Shown here: one piece after another, positions 17,649 to 26,498 of the stretch
How positions within the stretch are numbered: the first letter of the stretch is position 1
Layout: each line of letters starts with the position of its first letter
From: an uncultured Acetatifactor sp.
GTDB taxonomy: Bacteria > Bacillota > Clostridia > Lachnospirales > Lachnospiraceae
DNA length: 50,171 bases
Reading direction: 5' to 3'
Assembly (NCBI GenBank): GCA_910588225.1
Contig: CAJUQT010000021.1
Coordinates: forward strand, 1-50,171
Program-made: the position numbers and the translations under genes
Notes under the pieces: model-generated
Seen by the model: the letters and a program-made list of their open reading frames with translations, nothing else
What the model was told of the DNA's origin: nothing
The model's database searches: none

Positions 17649-19079
17649 TCATCCAAGGCGTATTCTGGCCTTGATATGCGGGCCGCCGTCAGATACCTTG
17701 ACCCATTCTTTGTAGCCTTTGCCGCACATACCTCCGCCGCCCAGTTCAACCTTTTCTGACACCATGGTGATGGACTTCAGCAAATCCGGCACATACCCTG
17801 TGAGTACAACGGGAGAGAAGATTTTACCGGTAAGCTTTCCGTCTCTGATCTCCCGTGCAATGCTGACCATACACTGAATTCCCCAGTTTTTCGGATCTTC
17901 CATGCCGCTGGAAGGTTCTTCCAGAAGAAAGCCGTAATCAACAGAGGCAATCATATCTTCCACCTTGTCCGTACCGCCTTCAAAGAAGGTGTTGGTCATT
18001 CTGGTATACGCTTTCCTCTGATAGCTCTCTCTTCGGCCGTTTCCCGTAGGTGCCGTTCCCAGGTGCATGGCAGACTGGGCGTCGCTGATTCCCGCTTTCA
18101 GAATGCCATGATCGATTATCGTGGTGTCTTTTGCTAAAATCCCTTCGTCGTCAAAGAAATATGTGGCAACTTCTCCTGCGGCTGCAGCCCCGTCATGCAT
18201 GGTAACCAGAGCGGAAGCGACTGGCTTTCCCACAAATTCTTCCGCCTGTGCTCTTTTTTTCACGAACATATCCATTTCCACACCATGACCGAAGGCTTCA
18301 TGCACAATCATACCGGTAACTTCAGGCCTGCAGATACAGGTATATTCACCGGGCTTGATGGGTTCGCTGTCCAGCAGTTCCAGTGCCACCTGCGCCGCAT
18401 TCTCCACGCCGCTTTGCATTTTCTCCAGGACCTCCGCGCCGCCCAGATTGGAAAAGCTTTTGTAACTGCTTTTGATTTCCTCTCCTCTGGAAGCCATCAC
18501 ATCGAAGCCGCCTGCCATCCAGAGCACATTCTGCTCCATATCACGATTTCTCGAGAGAAACAGCTTATGGCATTTCTGAAAATTGGCAAATGCCCGACAG
18601 TCCAGTATCTTATCACTGCAGTTCCTGCCCGTCTCGCTGATTTGTGTCAATTCCTGAAGAATAGCCTCGTCGCCGTACTCCAGAGGGTCAATTTCATATT
18701 CTGTGCTGTCTGCAAATACCATTGGCTCGTCCTCTACCATGGCATAGACACTTTTCTTCACTCCCTGGGGAAGTTTTCTCGACATGGGCCAGAGTTCTTC
18801 TCTGATCCTGCGGAGAATTTCCTCAATTCGTTCTTCGGAAATTTCGTTAAAGGAATACTCACCATAGCTTGCCCCATCATAGATTTTAATGACAAATCCT
18901 TGTCCGGACATCAACGGAATCATATTCACGGAGGTCACCGTTTTGGATATGGAATACTGTCTGGATACGGAATCCGTGGCCAGGATGGACACATACGGAT
19001 ATTCTTCCAGAAGCCTGTCCCGTAAATGGAGCAGCACGGGTTTTATCTCTTTCAGATAATTACTTGATTTTACTTTCAT
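17649..19079 (-). CDS. TldD family zinc metalloprotease
   Basis: Catalytic member of the TldD/TldE pair, about 476 residues. The zinc motif HEAFGH lies at about residues 260-265 within VHEAFGHGVEMD, and the C-terminal GGGGMCGKGYKEWVKV segment is typical of TldD. The start is uncertain: ATG 19079 follows a GGAAGG-rich stretch at somewhat long spacing (about 12 nt), while an in-frame ATG at 19118 has no ribosome site. It sits downstream of ruvB and upstream of the TldE-like gene. Confidence 0.88.
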   Translation of the reverse strand: MKVKSSNYLKEIKPVLLHLRDRLLEEYPYVSILATDSVSRQYSISKTVTSVNMIPLMSGQGFVIKIYDGASYGEYSFNEISEERIEEILRRIREELWPMSRKLPQGVKKSVYAMVEDEPMVFADSTEYEIDPLEYGDEAILQELTQISETGRNCSDKILDCRAFANFQKCHKLFLSRNRDMEQNVLWMAGGFDVMASRGEEIKSSYKSFSNLGGAEVLEKMQSGVENAAQVALELLDSEPIKPGEYTCICRPEVTGMIVHEAFGHGVEMDMFVKKRAQAEEFVGKPVASALVTMHDGAAAAGEVATYFFDDEGILAKDTTIIDHGILKAGISDAQSAMHLGTAPTGNGRRESYQRKAYTRMTNTFFEGGTDKVEDMIASVDYGFLLEEPSSGMEDPKNWGIQCMVSIAREIRDGKLTGKIFSPVVLTGYVPDLLKSITMVSEKVELGGGGMCGKGYKEWVKVSDGGPHIKARIRLG

Positions 19080-19202
19080 CGCGTTCTTTTGCTTCCTTCC
19101 TTTTTTGTTTTGTTCCATTCATTTATCATATGACATCTCATTGCATTTCTTTAAATCCTGCAGAAATTGTCTGTATCCGGCAAGTGCTTATATCAGGGTG
19201 AA

Positions 19203-20219
19203 TTATACGGAACTATGCTTTTGCATATAAATTCCGCAGTCCAGATGACGATATGCCAGTTCTGTTGCCACCCTTCCTCTGGGAGTTCGGTTCAGAAAAC
19301 CGTTTTTAATCAGATAGGGCTCATAAACATCCTCTATGGTTCCGGCGTCTTCTCCGATTGCGGCGGCAAGCGTATCCAGTCCCACAGGGCCGCCTTCAAA
19401 TTTCTCAATCATAGTCAACAGGATATTCCGGTCGATATGGTCCAGTCCCAATTTATCCACATCCATCAAATCAAGGGCGGTTCTGGCCACTTCTTCTGTA
19501 ATAATCCCATCATATTTCACCTGTGCGAAATCACGTACTCTTTTTAAGATACGGTTGGCAAGTCTGGGAGTTCCCCTGCTTCTGCGGGCCATTTCCAGTG
19601 CGCCGCCCGGCTCAATTTCCACAGCCAGCATTTTTGCCGAGTGCAGAATAATCATCTGCAGTTCCTGTATGGTGTAAAACTCCAGATGATAAATCATTCC
19701 GAACCGGTCTCTGAGCGGTGCTGTCAGAAGGCCCGCCCTGGTAGTTGCCCCCACCAAAGTGAACTTAGGCAGCTCCAGACGCACGGAACGGGCAGTGGAG
19801 CCCTTCCCAATCATAATATCAATGCAATAATCCTCCATGGCCGGATAGAGAACCTCTTCCACCTGGCGGTTTAAACGATGTATCTCATCTACAAAAAGCA
19901 GATCACCCTCCTCCAGATTGTTGAGAATTGCCGCCATCTCTCCCGGTTTTTCTATGGCCGGACCGCTGGTTACCTTCAGATGAACGCCCATCTCATTGGC
20001 GATAATCCCCGCAAGCGTTGTCTTACCCAGTCCCGGCGGACCGTAAAAAAGCACATGATCCAGCGCATCTTTCCGTAATTTTGCAGCTTCAATATATATT
20101 TTCAGGTTCTCCTTTACCTTGGATTGACCGATATAGTCATCCAGCTTCTGCGGACGAAGAGAGCCTTCTATCTTAATATCTTCTTCCGTTATATTCGTCT
20201 CAATCATTCTCTTCGGCAT
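19203..20219 (-). CDS. ruvB: Holliday junction DNA helicase RuvB
   Basis: Motor subunit of the RuvAB branch-migration complex, 338 residues, full length. Walker A GPPGLGKT (60-67), Walker B with DEIHRL (111-116), the sensor GATTRAG, and the C-terminal winged-helix segment ending in RTPRGRVAT with the final YRHL are all present. ATG 20219 has AGGAAG upstream. It lies 73 bp after ruvA in the standard order. ruvC is not next to the pair, which is usual for clostridia. Confidence 0.98.
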   Translation of the reverse strand: MPKRMIETNITEEDIKIEGSLRPQKLDDYIGQSKVKENLKIYIEAAKLRKDALDHVLFYGPPGLGKTTLAGIIANEMGVHLKVTSGPAIEKPGEMAAILNNLEEGDLLFVDEIHRLNRQVEEVLYPAMEDYCIDIMIGKGSTARSVRLELPKFTLVGATTRAGLLTAPLRDRFGMIYHLEFYTIQELQMIILHSAKMLAVEIEPGGALEMARRSRGTPRLANRILKRVRDFAQVKYDGIITEEVARTALDLMDVDKLGLDHIDRNILLTMIEKFEGGPVGLDTLAAAIGEDAGTIEDVYEPYLIKNGFLNRTPRGRVATELAYRHLDCGIYMQKHSSV

Positions 20220-20292
20220 ATTTACTTCCTTTCGTTGCCGGGTATATGATATCCTGTTCCAGGTAATACCTTCTCATACAAAAGTTCATATC

Positions 20293-20904
20293 TCAAAACA
20301 TTTTCTTCAAAGCTGCCTTCAGCACTGCACCGGAATCCATAGATTCTATTCCCTCGATAGCATTCACCGCCTTTACCGCCTCTGCGCGACCATATCCCAA
20401 AGAGACCAGAGCCTCCACGGCTTCCTTTTTCTGTGGGTTGTCTTCCATTCCCCCAGCCGCAGCCCTTGTGGTCTCTATCTCACGGTCAATCATGGCATCA
20501 TCGATTTTTATCTTGTCCTTCAGCTCCAGAATCAGCCGTTCCGCAGTCCTGGCACCGATTCCCGGAGCCTTACAGATAGTCTTCACATCCCCTGACATAA
20601 TTGCAAACCGCAGAGAATCCGCATCCAGTACGGAGAGAATGGCCAGCGCCCCTTTCGGTCCTATGCCGTTTACCGTAATGCATTTCTTAAAAACTGCCAG
20701 ATCATTTCCGGACAAAAAGCCAAACAACTGAATTGCGTCTTCCCGCACACTGGTATAAGTGTACAGCTTGACTGTCTCTCCAACTCCCGGCATTCTTGCC
20801 GCAGTATCTGCGGATATTCTTACATTGTAACCCATGCCGTTTACTTCTATCACAGCATTGTCTTCAGCAATATCAGCCACAATGCCCTTCACATATGCAA
20901 TCAT
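20293..20904 (-). CDS. ruvA: Holliday junction DNA helicase subunit RuvA
   Basis: DNA-binding subunit of RuvAB, 203 residues. The N-terminal OB fold begins MIAYVKGIVADI; the helix-hairpin-helix motifs are visible as VNGIGPKGALAIL and APGIGARTAERLI. The acidic-linker plus C-terminal domain III (ALVSLGYGRAEA) that regulates RuvB is present. ATG 20904 has GAGAGGA just upstream; the open frame to 20925 is rejected as it would overlap the upstream MATE stop. It is the first gene of ruvAB and directly follows a MATE transporter gene. Confidence 0.97.
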   Translation of the reverse strand: MIAYVKGIVADIAEDNAVIEVNGMGYNVRISADTAARMPGVGETVKLYTYTSVREDAIQLFGFLSGNDLAVFKKCITVNGIGPKGALAILSVLDADSLRFAIMSGDVKTICKAPGIGARTAERLILELKDKIKIDDAMIDREIETTRAAAGGMEDNPQKKEAVEALVSLGYGRAEAVKAVNAIEGIESMDSGAVLKAALKKMF

Positions 20905-20917
20905 ACTGTTCCTCTCT

Positions 20918-22288
20918 TTAGTCAATTCCCGGATCCTTTTTCAGTAATTTGCGAATCACAATCGCAAAACACACCATATGTACTGAAAAAGTCAGCCCCC
21001 AGCTGACCGGGTAGGAAATATACAAGCATTTCAAAGTATGAAATTTCTGGAATATAGTATAAATCCACACAATTCTGAGCAGACAGGCCCCTGTCAGGGA
21101 TACCAGCATGGGCATAACGGCATAGCCCATTCCCCGCAGCGCCCCCACTGCCACATCCATCATGCCGCACAGAAAATAGGGGACACAGATAATGCCCATT
21201 CGCAGAATTCCATACTGAATCACCTGCGGATCCGTCGTATAAATTCGAAGAAGCGTCCCGGCAAACAGATACGCCAGGACACCCATCAGACCTCCCACCA
21301 ACACTACCATCGTTTCACAGATCAGAAGGACTTTTTTAATCCTCTTATATTTCCTTGCGCCGTAATTCTGTCCGCTGAAACTGATAGCCGCCTGATGAAA
21401 CGCATTCATGGCCGTATAAACGAATCCCTCTATATTGCTGCCCGCCGTATTTCCAGCCATGGCAACGGAACCGAAACTATTTACCGATGATTGAATCAGC
21501 ACATTGGAAATGGAGAACAATGCTCCCTGCATTCCAGCCGGAACGCCGATCTGAATCATTCTCACCAGTTTGTCACGCACAATACGAATCCCCTTCAATT
21601 CCAGTCGGTAAGGGCTGTCGGTGAGAAGCAGACATCTTACCACCAATGCGGCAGAAATGACCTGCGAGACTACCGTTGCCGTTGCCACACCGGCAACTCC
21701 CATGGAAAAAATAATTACAAATATCAGATTTAAAATAACATTCACAACCCCTGCTATCAGCAGATAATAAAGCGGTCTTCTGGTATCTCCCACGGCCCGC
21801 AGTACGGCACTGCCGAAATTATAGACCATCATGAACGGCATCCCGGCAAAGTAAATCCGCATATAAAGGACAGAATGTGATATGACATCCTCCGGGGTCC
21901 CCATCCAGTTCAGTGCCAGCCCTGAAATAAAAAAACCCAGAAAAATCAAAATGATACCGCCTGCCACAGCAGTAGCCACCGCTGTCTGTACCGTTTCTTT
22001 TAACTCATTGTTCTGACCGGCTCCGTAGTACCTTGCTACCAGCACATTGGCGCCCACAGACAACCCGATAAACAGATTCACAATCAGATTTGTCAGCGAA
22101 CTGGTGGAGCCTACCGCCGCCAGAGCCTCATTTCCTGCAAAACGTCCCACCACAACTATATCCGCCGCATTGAACAGAAGCTGCAGAATTCCGGACAACA
22201 TAAGTGGAACATAAAAAATCATGATTTTTCCCAGCAAGGGACCATTACGCATATCAATTTCATATTTTTTCGATGATTGCTTTTCCAT
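20918..22288 (-). CDS. MATE family efflux transporter
   Basis: Multidrug and toxin extrusion family protein of 456 residues with 12 predicted helices in two homologous halves. The start NGPLLGKIMIFYVPLMLSG and the AADIVVVGRFAG segment are typical of the NorM/DinF-like branch. It would exchange cations (Na+ or H+) for drugs or metabolites across the membrane; the substrate is unknown. ATG 22288 has GGGCGGG upstream. It ends 13 nt before ruvA, so it may be read through into ruvAB. Confidence 0.93.
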   Translation of the reverse strand: MEKQSSKKYEIDMRNGPLLGKIMIFYVPLMLSGILQLLFNAADIVVVGRFAGNEALAAVGSTSSLTNLIVNLFIGLSVGANVLVARYYGAGQNNELKETVQTAVATAVAGGIILIFLGFFISGLALNWMGTPEDVISHSVLYMRIYFAGMPFMMVYNFGSAVLRAVGDTRRPLYYLLIAGVVNVILNLIFVIIFSMGVAGVATATVVSQVISAALVVRCLLLTDSPYRLELKGIRIVRDKLVRMIQIGVPAGMQGALFSISNVLIQSSVNSFGSVAMAGNTAGSNIEGFVYTAMNAFHQAAISFSGQNYGARKYKRIKKVLLICETMVVLVGGLMGVLAYLFAGTLLRIYTTDPQVIQYGILRMGIICVPYFLCGMMDVAVGALRGMGYAVMPMLVSLTGACLLRIVWIYTIFQKFHTLKCLYISYPVSWGLTFSVHMVCFAIVIRKLLKKDPGID

Positions 22289-22317
22289 AATAACCCGCCC
22301 TGTTTTTTGTGCATATA

Positions 22318-22342
22318 ACAGCGGAGCTTATTGCTCCGCTGT
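22318..22342 (-). terminator. Hairpin after leuD, probable terminator
   Basis: Perfect 10-bp stem ACAGCGGAGC / GCTCCGCTGT around a 5-nt loop, 18 nt after the leuD stop. On the minus strand the trailing tract (TATATG) is a weak U-run, so termination may be partial. Confidence 0.6.
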
Positions 22343-22360
22343 CGCTTTCTTTTATACAGT

Positions 22361-22861
22361 TCAGAAACTCTTCTGAGCAGCTGTGTTAATGTAATTAATC
22401 AGCCCTTCCGAGGCGATAATTTTCTGCATAAATTCCGGGAAGGCCTGCCCTTTATAGCTGGTCCCTTTCGTCACATCCGTAATCGTTCCGGAATCAAAAT
22501 CCACTTCCACTTCATCCCCGGCGTCTATGCCTTTCGCCGCTTCCGGACACTCAATTATGGGCAGTCCGATATTAATGGCATTTCTATAGAAAATTCTTGC
22601 AAAGGTTTCCGCGATCACGCAGCTGACTCCGGCTGCCTTGATGGCGATGGGAGCATGTTCCCTGGAAGACCCGCAGCCGAAATTCTTCTCCGCCACAATA
22701 ATATCTCCCTTCCGCACCTTTTTCATAAAATCCCTGTCAATATCCTCCATACAGTGCACTGCCAGCTCGGCAGGGTCGGAAGTATTCAGATATCTGGCCG
22801 GAATGATGACATCCGTATCCACATTATCACCGTATTTAAACACTGTTCCTTTTGCGTTCAT
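22361..22861 (-). CDS. leuD: 3-isopropylmalate dehydratase small subunit
   Basis: Swivel-domain subunit of isopropylmalate isomerase, 166 residues. It keeps YGDNVDTDVIIPARYL at the N-terminus and the substrate-contacting NFGCGSSREHAP segment, both hallmarks of LeuD. With LeuC it isomerises 2- to 3-isopropylmalate in leucine synthesis. ATG 22861 has GGGAG 5 nt upstream; the open frame to 22906 is not needed. It is separated from leuC by 134 bp and followed by a hairpin (22318-22342). Confidence 0.96.
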   Translation of the reverse strand: MNAKGTVFKYGDNVDTDVIIPARYLNTSDPAELAVHCMEDIDRDFMKKVRKGDIIVAEKNFGCGSSREHAPIAIKAAGVSCVIAETFARIFYRNAINIGLPIIECPEAAKGIDAGDEVEVDFDSGTITDVTKGTSYKGQAFPEFMQKIIASEGLINYINTAAQKSF

Positions 22862-22995
22862 ATTTCTCCCAGTTTCGGTTTCAATCCCGAAATTCCTTTC
22901 TTTCATTTTTCATCCGGACATGATACCTTCAAGCCATAATCCGGACACAGATTATCAGCGAGAATCATCTGAATCCTGAATTCCACAGCCAAACA

Positions 22996-24267
22996 TCATG
23001 GCAGATCCTCAGGGCTGGAGATCACACCTGTGACGGCACTGGCCGCCGCAACCGCGGGGCTTGCCAGATAGATTTCCGAGGAAATATGCCCCATGCGTCC
23101 CACAAAGTTGCGATTTGTGGTGGATACACATCTCTCTCCTTCAGCAAGAATACCCATATACCCTCCCAGACAGGGACCGCAGGTAGGCGTACTCACAACG
23201 GCTCCCGCTTCTATAAAGATCTTCAGCAGGCCTTCTTCCATGGCCTGCAGGTAAATAGCCTGTGTGGCAGGAATCACAATACAGCGCATTCCCTTCGCTA
23301 CGTGTCTGCCCTGAAGCACTTCCGCCGCAATCCGCAGATCATCCAGACGACCGTTGGTGCAGGATCCGATCACTGTCTGGTCCACGGCAACAGGCTCCAT
23401 CTGTCTGATTTCTTCGATGGTGTGCGTATTTTCCGGCAAATGAGGAAAAGCAATCGTAGACTGCAGAGTACTTAAGTCTATGGTATATTCTTCGTCATAT
23501 ACGGCGTCTTCGTCTGCCTGATAAATTTTATACGGTTTGGAGGAATGCTCTTTTATATAGCTTTCCGCCAGCGCGTCCACAGGGAAAATACCATTCTTTC
23601 CACCGGCTTCAATGGCCATATTGGCAATGGTAAAGCGGTCGTCCATCGTAAGGTTTGCAACACCGTCCCCCATGAATTCCATAGATTTGTAGAGAGCGCC
23701 GTCCACGCCGATCATACCGATAATATGTAAAATCACATCCTTGCCGCTGACCCATTTCCCGGGCTTGCCGGTCAAGTGAAATCTGATGGCACCAGGCACC
23801 TTAAACCAGGCTTTTCCAGTAGCCATTCCAGCCGCCATATCCGTACTTCCCACTCCCGTGGAAAATGCTCCCAGCGCCCCGTAAGTACAGGTATGCGAAT
23901 CAGCGCCAATTATCACATCCCCCGCCACAGTAAGCCCCTTCTCCGGAAGAAGGGCATGCTCAATTCCCATCTCGCCTACTTCGAAGTAATTGGTAATTTC
24001 ATTTCTGCGGGCGAACTCCCGGACACATTTACAGTGCTCGGCGGATTTGATATCCTTGTTGGGCACAAAATGATCGGGCACCAGTGCAATTTTATCCTTG
24101 TCAAAGACTCCGTCTGCCTGAATTTTCTCCATTTCCTTAATTGCCACAGGACTGGTAATATCATTCCCCAACACCAGGTCAAGATTTGCCTCTATCAGCT
24201 GTCCTGCTTCAACTCTGTCCAGACCTGCGGCCGCAGCCAGAATCTTCTGTGTCATTGTCATTCCCAT
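22996..24267 (-). CDS. leuC: 3-isopropylmalate dehydratase large subunit
   Basis: Aconitase-family subunit of isopropylmalate isomerase, 423 residues, the expected length for the type found in clostridia and archaea. The 4Fe-4S ligands are visible in VIGSCTNGR and TPTCGPCLGG. It acts with LeuD in leucine synthesis. The start is taken as ATG 24267 (MGMTMTQKIL), the first family-like position; the open frame runs to 24441 but that part is leader-like and overlaps the promoter region. An AAGGA lies about 13 nt upstream, somewhat far. Other leu genes are not in the window. Confidence 0.93.
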   Translation of the reverse strand: MGMTMTQKILAAAAGLDRVEAGQLIEANLDLVLGNDITSPVAIKEMEKIQADGVFDKDKIALVPDHFVPNKDIKSAEHCKCVREFARRNEITNYFEVGEMGIEHALLPEKGLTVAGDVIIGADSHTCTYGALGAFSTGVGSTDMAAGMATGKAWFKVPGAIRFHLTGKPGKWVSGKDVILHIIGMIGVDGALYKSMEFMGDGVANLTMDDRFTIANMAIEAGGKNGIFPVDALAESYIKEHSSKPYKIYQADEDAVYDEEYTIDLSTLQSTIAFPHLPENTHTIEEIRQMEPVAVDQTVIGSCTNGRLDDLRIAAEVLQGRHVAKGMRCIVIPATQAIYLQAMEEGLLKIFIEAGAVVSTPTCGPCLGGYMGILAEGERCVSTTNRNFVGRMGHISSEIYLASPAVAAASAVTGVISSPEDLP

Positions 24268-24440
24268 CTTGCTAAACCATTCCTTTTCGATTATTTTTAT
24301 TTCAAACGAACCCACCTGAAATCCTGTCATTCTGCCTTCTATATAACCAGAAAGCCAGTTCCGCATCCTGCCTGAACAGTTGCACTCGGCCAAAACGTTT
24401 AACGGCTTTTCACCCTTTCCGTCATACCGATTCAGCGGCA

Positions 24441-24469
24441 CATACAGCAGAACACAGTTCTGTTGTCAA
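24441..24469 (-). promoter_or_regulatory. leuCD promoter with embedded palindrome
   Basis: On the minus strand a perfect TTGACA (24464-24469) is followed after 17 bp by TGTATG (24441-24446), preceded by TG at the extended -10 position. Between them lies the perfect palindrome CAGAAC-N3-GTTCTG (24448-24462), the place where a repressor would act. The -35 overlaps the manA stop codon. About 170 nt of leader precede leuC; no T-box consensus (AGGGTGG..) was seen in it. Confidence 0.6.
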
Positions 24470-25422
24470 GAACAGTCGGCGCACACTTCCACCGTTGACA
24501 GAATCAGGCTCATATCACCGGTCATTTCCACACTTCCGTAATCTGCGGACAAAATGAAATGATCACCTTTTCGAATGACCTTTCCATCCACCTCTCCCGC
24601 TCCTTCCAGAACCGAAGCTGCCAGAAAGGGGTATTTCTGTTCAAATGACATGCCTTCCTTTACATCCAGCTTAAACACGTTATATTTCTCACAGGCATAC
24701 ATCAGATTCAATGTATTCTCCGGCAGATTATCGGTGGATTTCATACAGTCCTCTATCTCCTTTGCCGGCACTGTGATGACATCCAGACTTTTATCAATAT
24801 GAAGCTCTCTTGCCTTACCGTTCTGAAGCCTGCCGTAATCGTATAGTCTGTAAGTGATGGCGCTGTTCTGCTGGGTCTCCAGAATCAAAGTATGTGCCTT
24901 AATCGCATGTACTGTTCCGGGGTCTATCTGAATGAAATCCCCTTTCCGAATAGGAAGTTCTCGAATCAGTTCCTTCCATTTTCCTTCCGCCACCATAGTC
25001 TTCAACGCTTCCGGCGTCCGGGCATTATGGCCGATTACCAGAGAAGCCCCTTCCGGACAATCCATAATATACCAGCATTCCGTCTTCCCCAGGCTGCCGT
25101 TCTCCTTTTCCATGGCGTAGGTATCGTCCGGATGAACCTGGATGCTCAGATCATCCTGTGCATCGATAATTTTAGTCAGCAGCGGATATCTGTCATAAGG
25201 CAGATTACCGAAAAACTCCGGATGCGACTGCCAGACTTCGGACAGCTTTTTTCCTTCATAAATGCCGCTTCGAACGGTTCCATCCCCTTCCGGATGTGCC
25301 GAGATTCCCCAGCATTCGCCCACATCGTTTCCTTCCACCGGATAACCGAATTCTTCCCGCAGCCTTGAGCCGCCCCAAATATTATGCATACATACGGGCG
25401 TTAAGAAAAGAATTTCTCTCAT
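24466..25422 (-). CDS. manA: Type I mannose-6-phosphate isomerase
   Basis: Zinc-dependent isomerase of fructose-6-phosphate and mannose-6-phosphate, 318 residues, the length of the short Bacillota form. The cupin core has SIQVHPDD and GKTECWYI with zinc-binding His and Glu, and the second cupin GTVHAI. It follows a ROK sugar kinase with a 4-nt ATGA overlap, so the pair is translationally coupled and would channel fructose or mannose into glycolysis and GDP-mannose supply. The promoter is upstream of the kinase. Confidence 0.95.
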   Translation of the reverse strand: MREILFLTPVCMHNIWGGSRLREEFGYPVEGNDVGECWGISAHPEGDGTVRSGIYEGKKLSEVWQSHPEFFGNLPYDRYPLLTKIIDAQDDLSIQVHPDDTYAMEKENGSLGKTECWYIMDCPEGASLVIGHNARTPEALKTMVAEGKWKELIRELPIRKGDFIQIDPGTVHAIKAHTLILETQQNSAITYRLYDYGRLQNGKARELHIDKSLDVITVPAKEIEDCMKSTDNLPENTLNLMYACEKYNVFKLDVKEGMSFEQKYPFLAASVLEGAGEVDGKVIRKGDHFILSADYGSVEMTGDMSLILSTVEVCADCS

Positions 25423-26285
25423 GCCAGCACCCCCAGTCTGATAGCGCCTTTAATTCCGGGGTCCTCACCCAGAGCAGGAGGCACGATATAGTCATCTATG
25501 GATTCCAGAATCATTTCATGCGATACATAACCGTTTAAAAGGCGTTTTACTTCCTTCCGCACCATGGCAAAAAGCTTTTCCTGATGCATGACGCCGCCCC
25601 ACAGTATAATTTTCTGGGGTGAATATACCAGAATGTAGTTCATTATGGCCTGCGCGATATAATAGGCTTCCAGCTCCCACACTTCATTCCGGTCTGCCAG
25701 TTCCGCCCCTTTCTTTCCCCAGCGCGCCTCAATGGCAGGACCTGCTGCCAGGCCTTCCACACAGTTTTTATGAAAGGGACATTTCCCCTCATAAGAATCT
25801 TCCGGATGTCTGGACAGCATAATATGCCCGGCTTCCGGATGGACCAGTCCGTGCAGCAACGCTCCATTCAGATACACGCCCACACCCACACCGGTTCCTA
25901 TGGTAATATAAATGGCATTTTCCAGTCCTTTTGCCGCTCCCCAGGTCACTTCTCCCAGCACAGCACCGTTCACATCCGTATCAAACCCTACCGGTATGCC
26001 GAAAGCATCTCTGAAAGTTCCGACAATATTACAGTTTTCCCAGCCTTTTTTGGGGGTCTTCGTAATATATCCGTAGGTTTTCGACTGTTTATTTAAGTCA
26101 AGGGGCCCAAAACATCCGATACCCAGCGCTCTGATGTCCCACTGCCTGAAATATCCAATCATATCCTCGAAGGTTTCTTTGGGCTGCCTGGTGGGAAAGG
26201 ATACTCTGTCCTTAATATTCCCGTTTTCGTCTCCAACCGCACAGACCATCTTCGTTCCGCCTGCTTCAATTCCTCCAATTAACAT
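25419..26285 (-). CDS. ROK family sugar kinase (fructokinase-like)
   Basis: ATP-dependent hexose kinase of 288 residues. GGIEAGGTK (about 4-12) is the phosphate loop, D103 in FDTDVNG is the catalytic base position, IGTGVGVG (about 129-136) is the second phosphate motif, and H154, C169, H172 and C175 form the ROK zinc site (CPFHKNCVEG). The short length and EAGGTK start resemble fructokinases such as YdhR/GmuE. Coupling to manA supports fructose or mannose as substrate. The ATG at 26285 has AGGAGG upstream and a strong promoter at 26316-26343. Confidence 0.93.
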   Translation of the reverse strand: MLIGGIEAGGTKMVCAVGDENGNIKDRVSFPTRQPKETFEDMIGYFRQWDIRALGIGCFGPLDLNKQSKTYGYITKTPKKGWENCNIVGTFRDAFGIPVGFDTDVNGAVLGEVTWGAAKGLENAIYITIGTGVGVGVYLNGALLHGLVHPEAGHIMLSRHPEDSYEGKCPFHKNCVEGLAAGPAIEARWGKKGAELADRNEVWELEAYYIAQAIMNYILVYSPQKIILWGGVMHQEKLFAMVRKEVKRLLNGYVSHEMILESIDDYIVPPALGEDPGIKGAIRLGVLA

Positions 26286-26315
26286 GTTTCGTCCTCCTGA
26301 AAAAGATTTATTTCA

Positions 26316-26343
26316 AGTATATCATACGGCAAAATGATGTCAA
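26316..26343 (-). promoter_or_regulatory. Promoter of the ROK kinase-manA operon
   Basis: Minus strand TTGACA (26338-26343), 16-bp spacer, TATACT (26316-26321), about 30 nt upstream of the kinase start. It is near-consensus. The rest of the 213-bp gap to the divergent MATE gene shows no clear operator. Confidence 0.8.
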
Positions 26344-26498
26344 GGATTATTGGGAGTGCCGGGGATAATTTCGTCTTTAGTCACGAAACGCAAACTTACC
26401 CTATCAAATAATACAGGAGAAAGTCAAAATAATCTGTAGTTTTTCCCGGCAAAAAGGAGTATATTAGATGACAGTGTTAAAGAAAGAAGGGTATTCTA

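Noticed and set aside
24268..24465. T-box leader for leuC
   Set aside because: The AGGGTGG-type antiterminator box was not found and no terminator hairpin precedes leuC.
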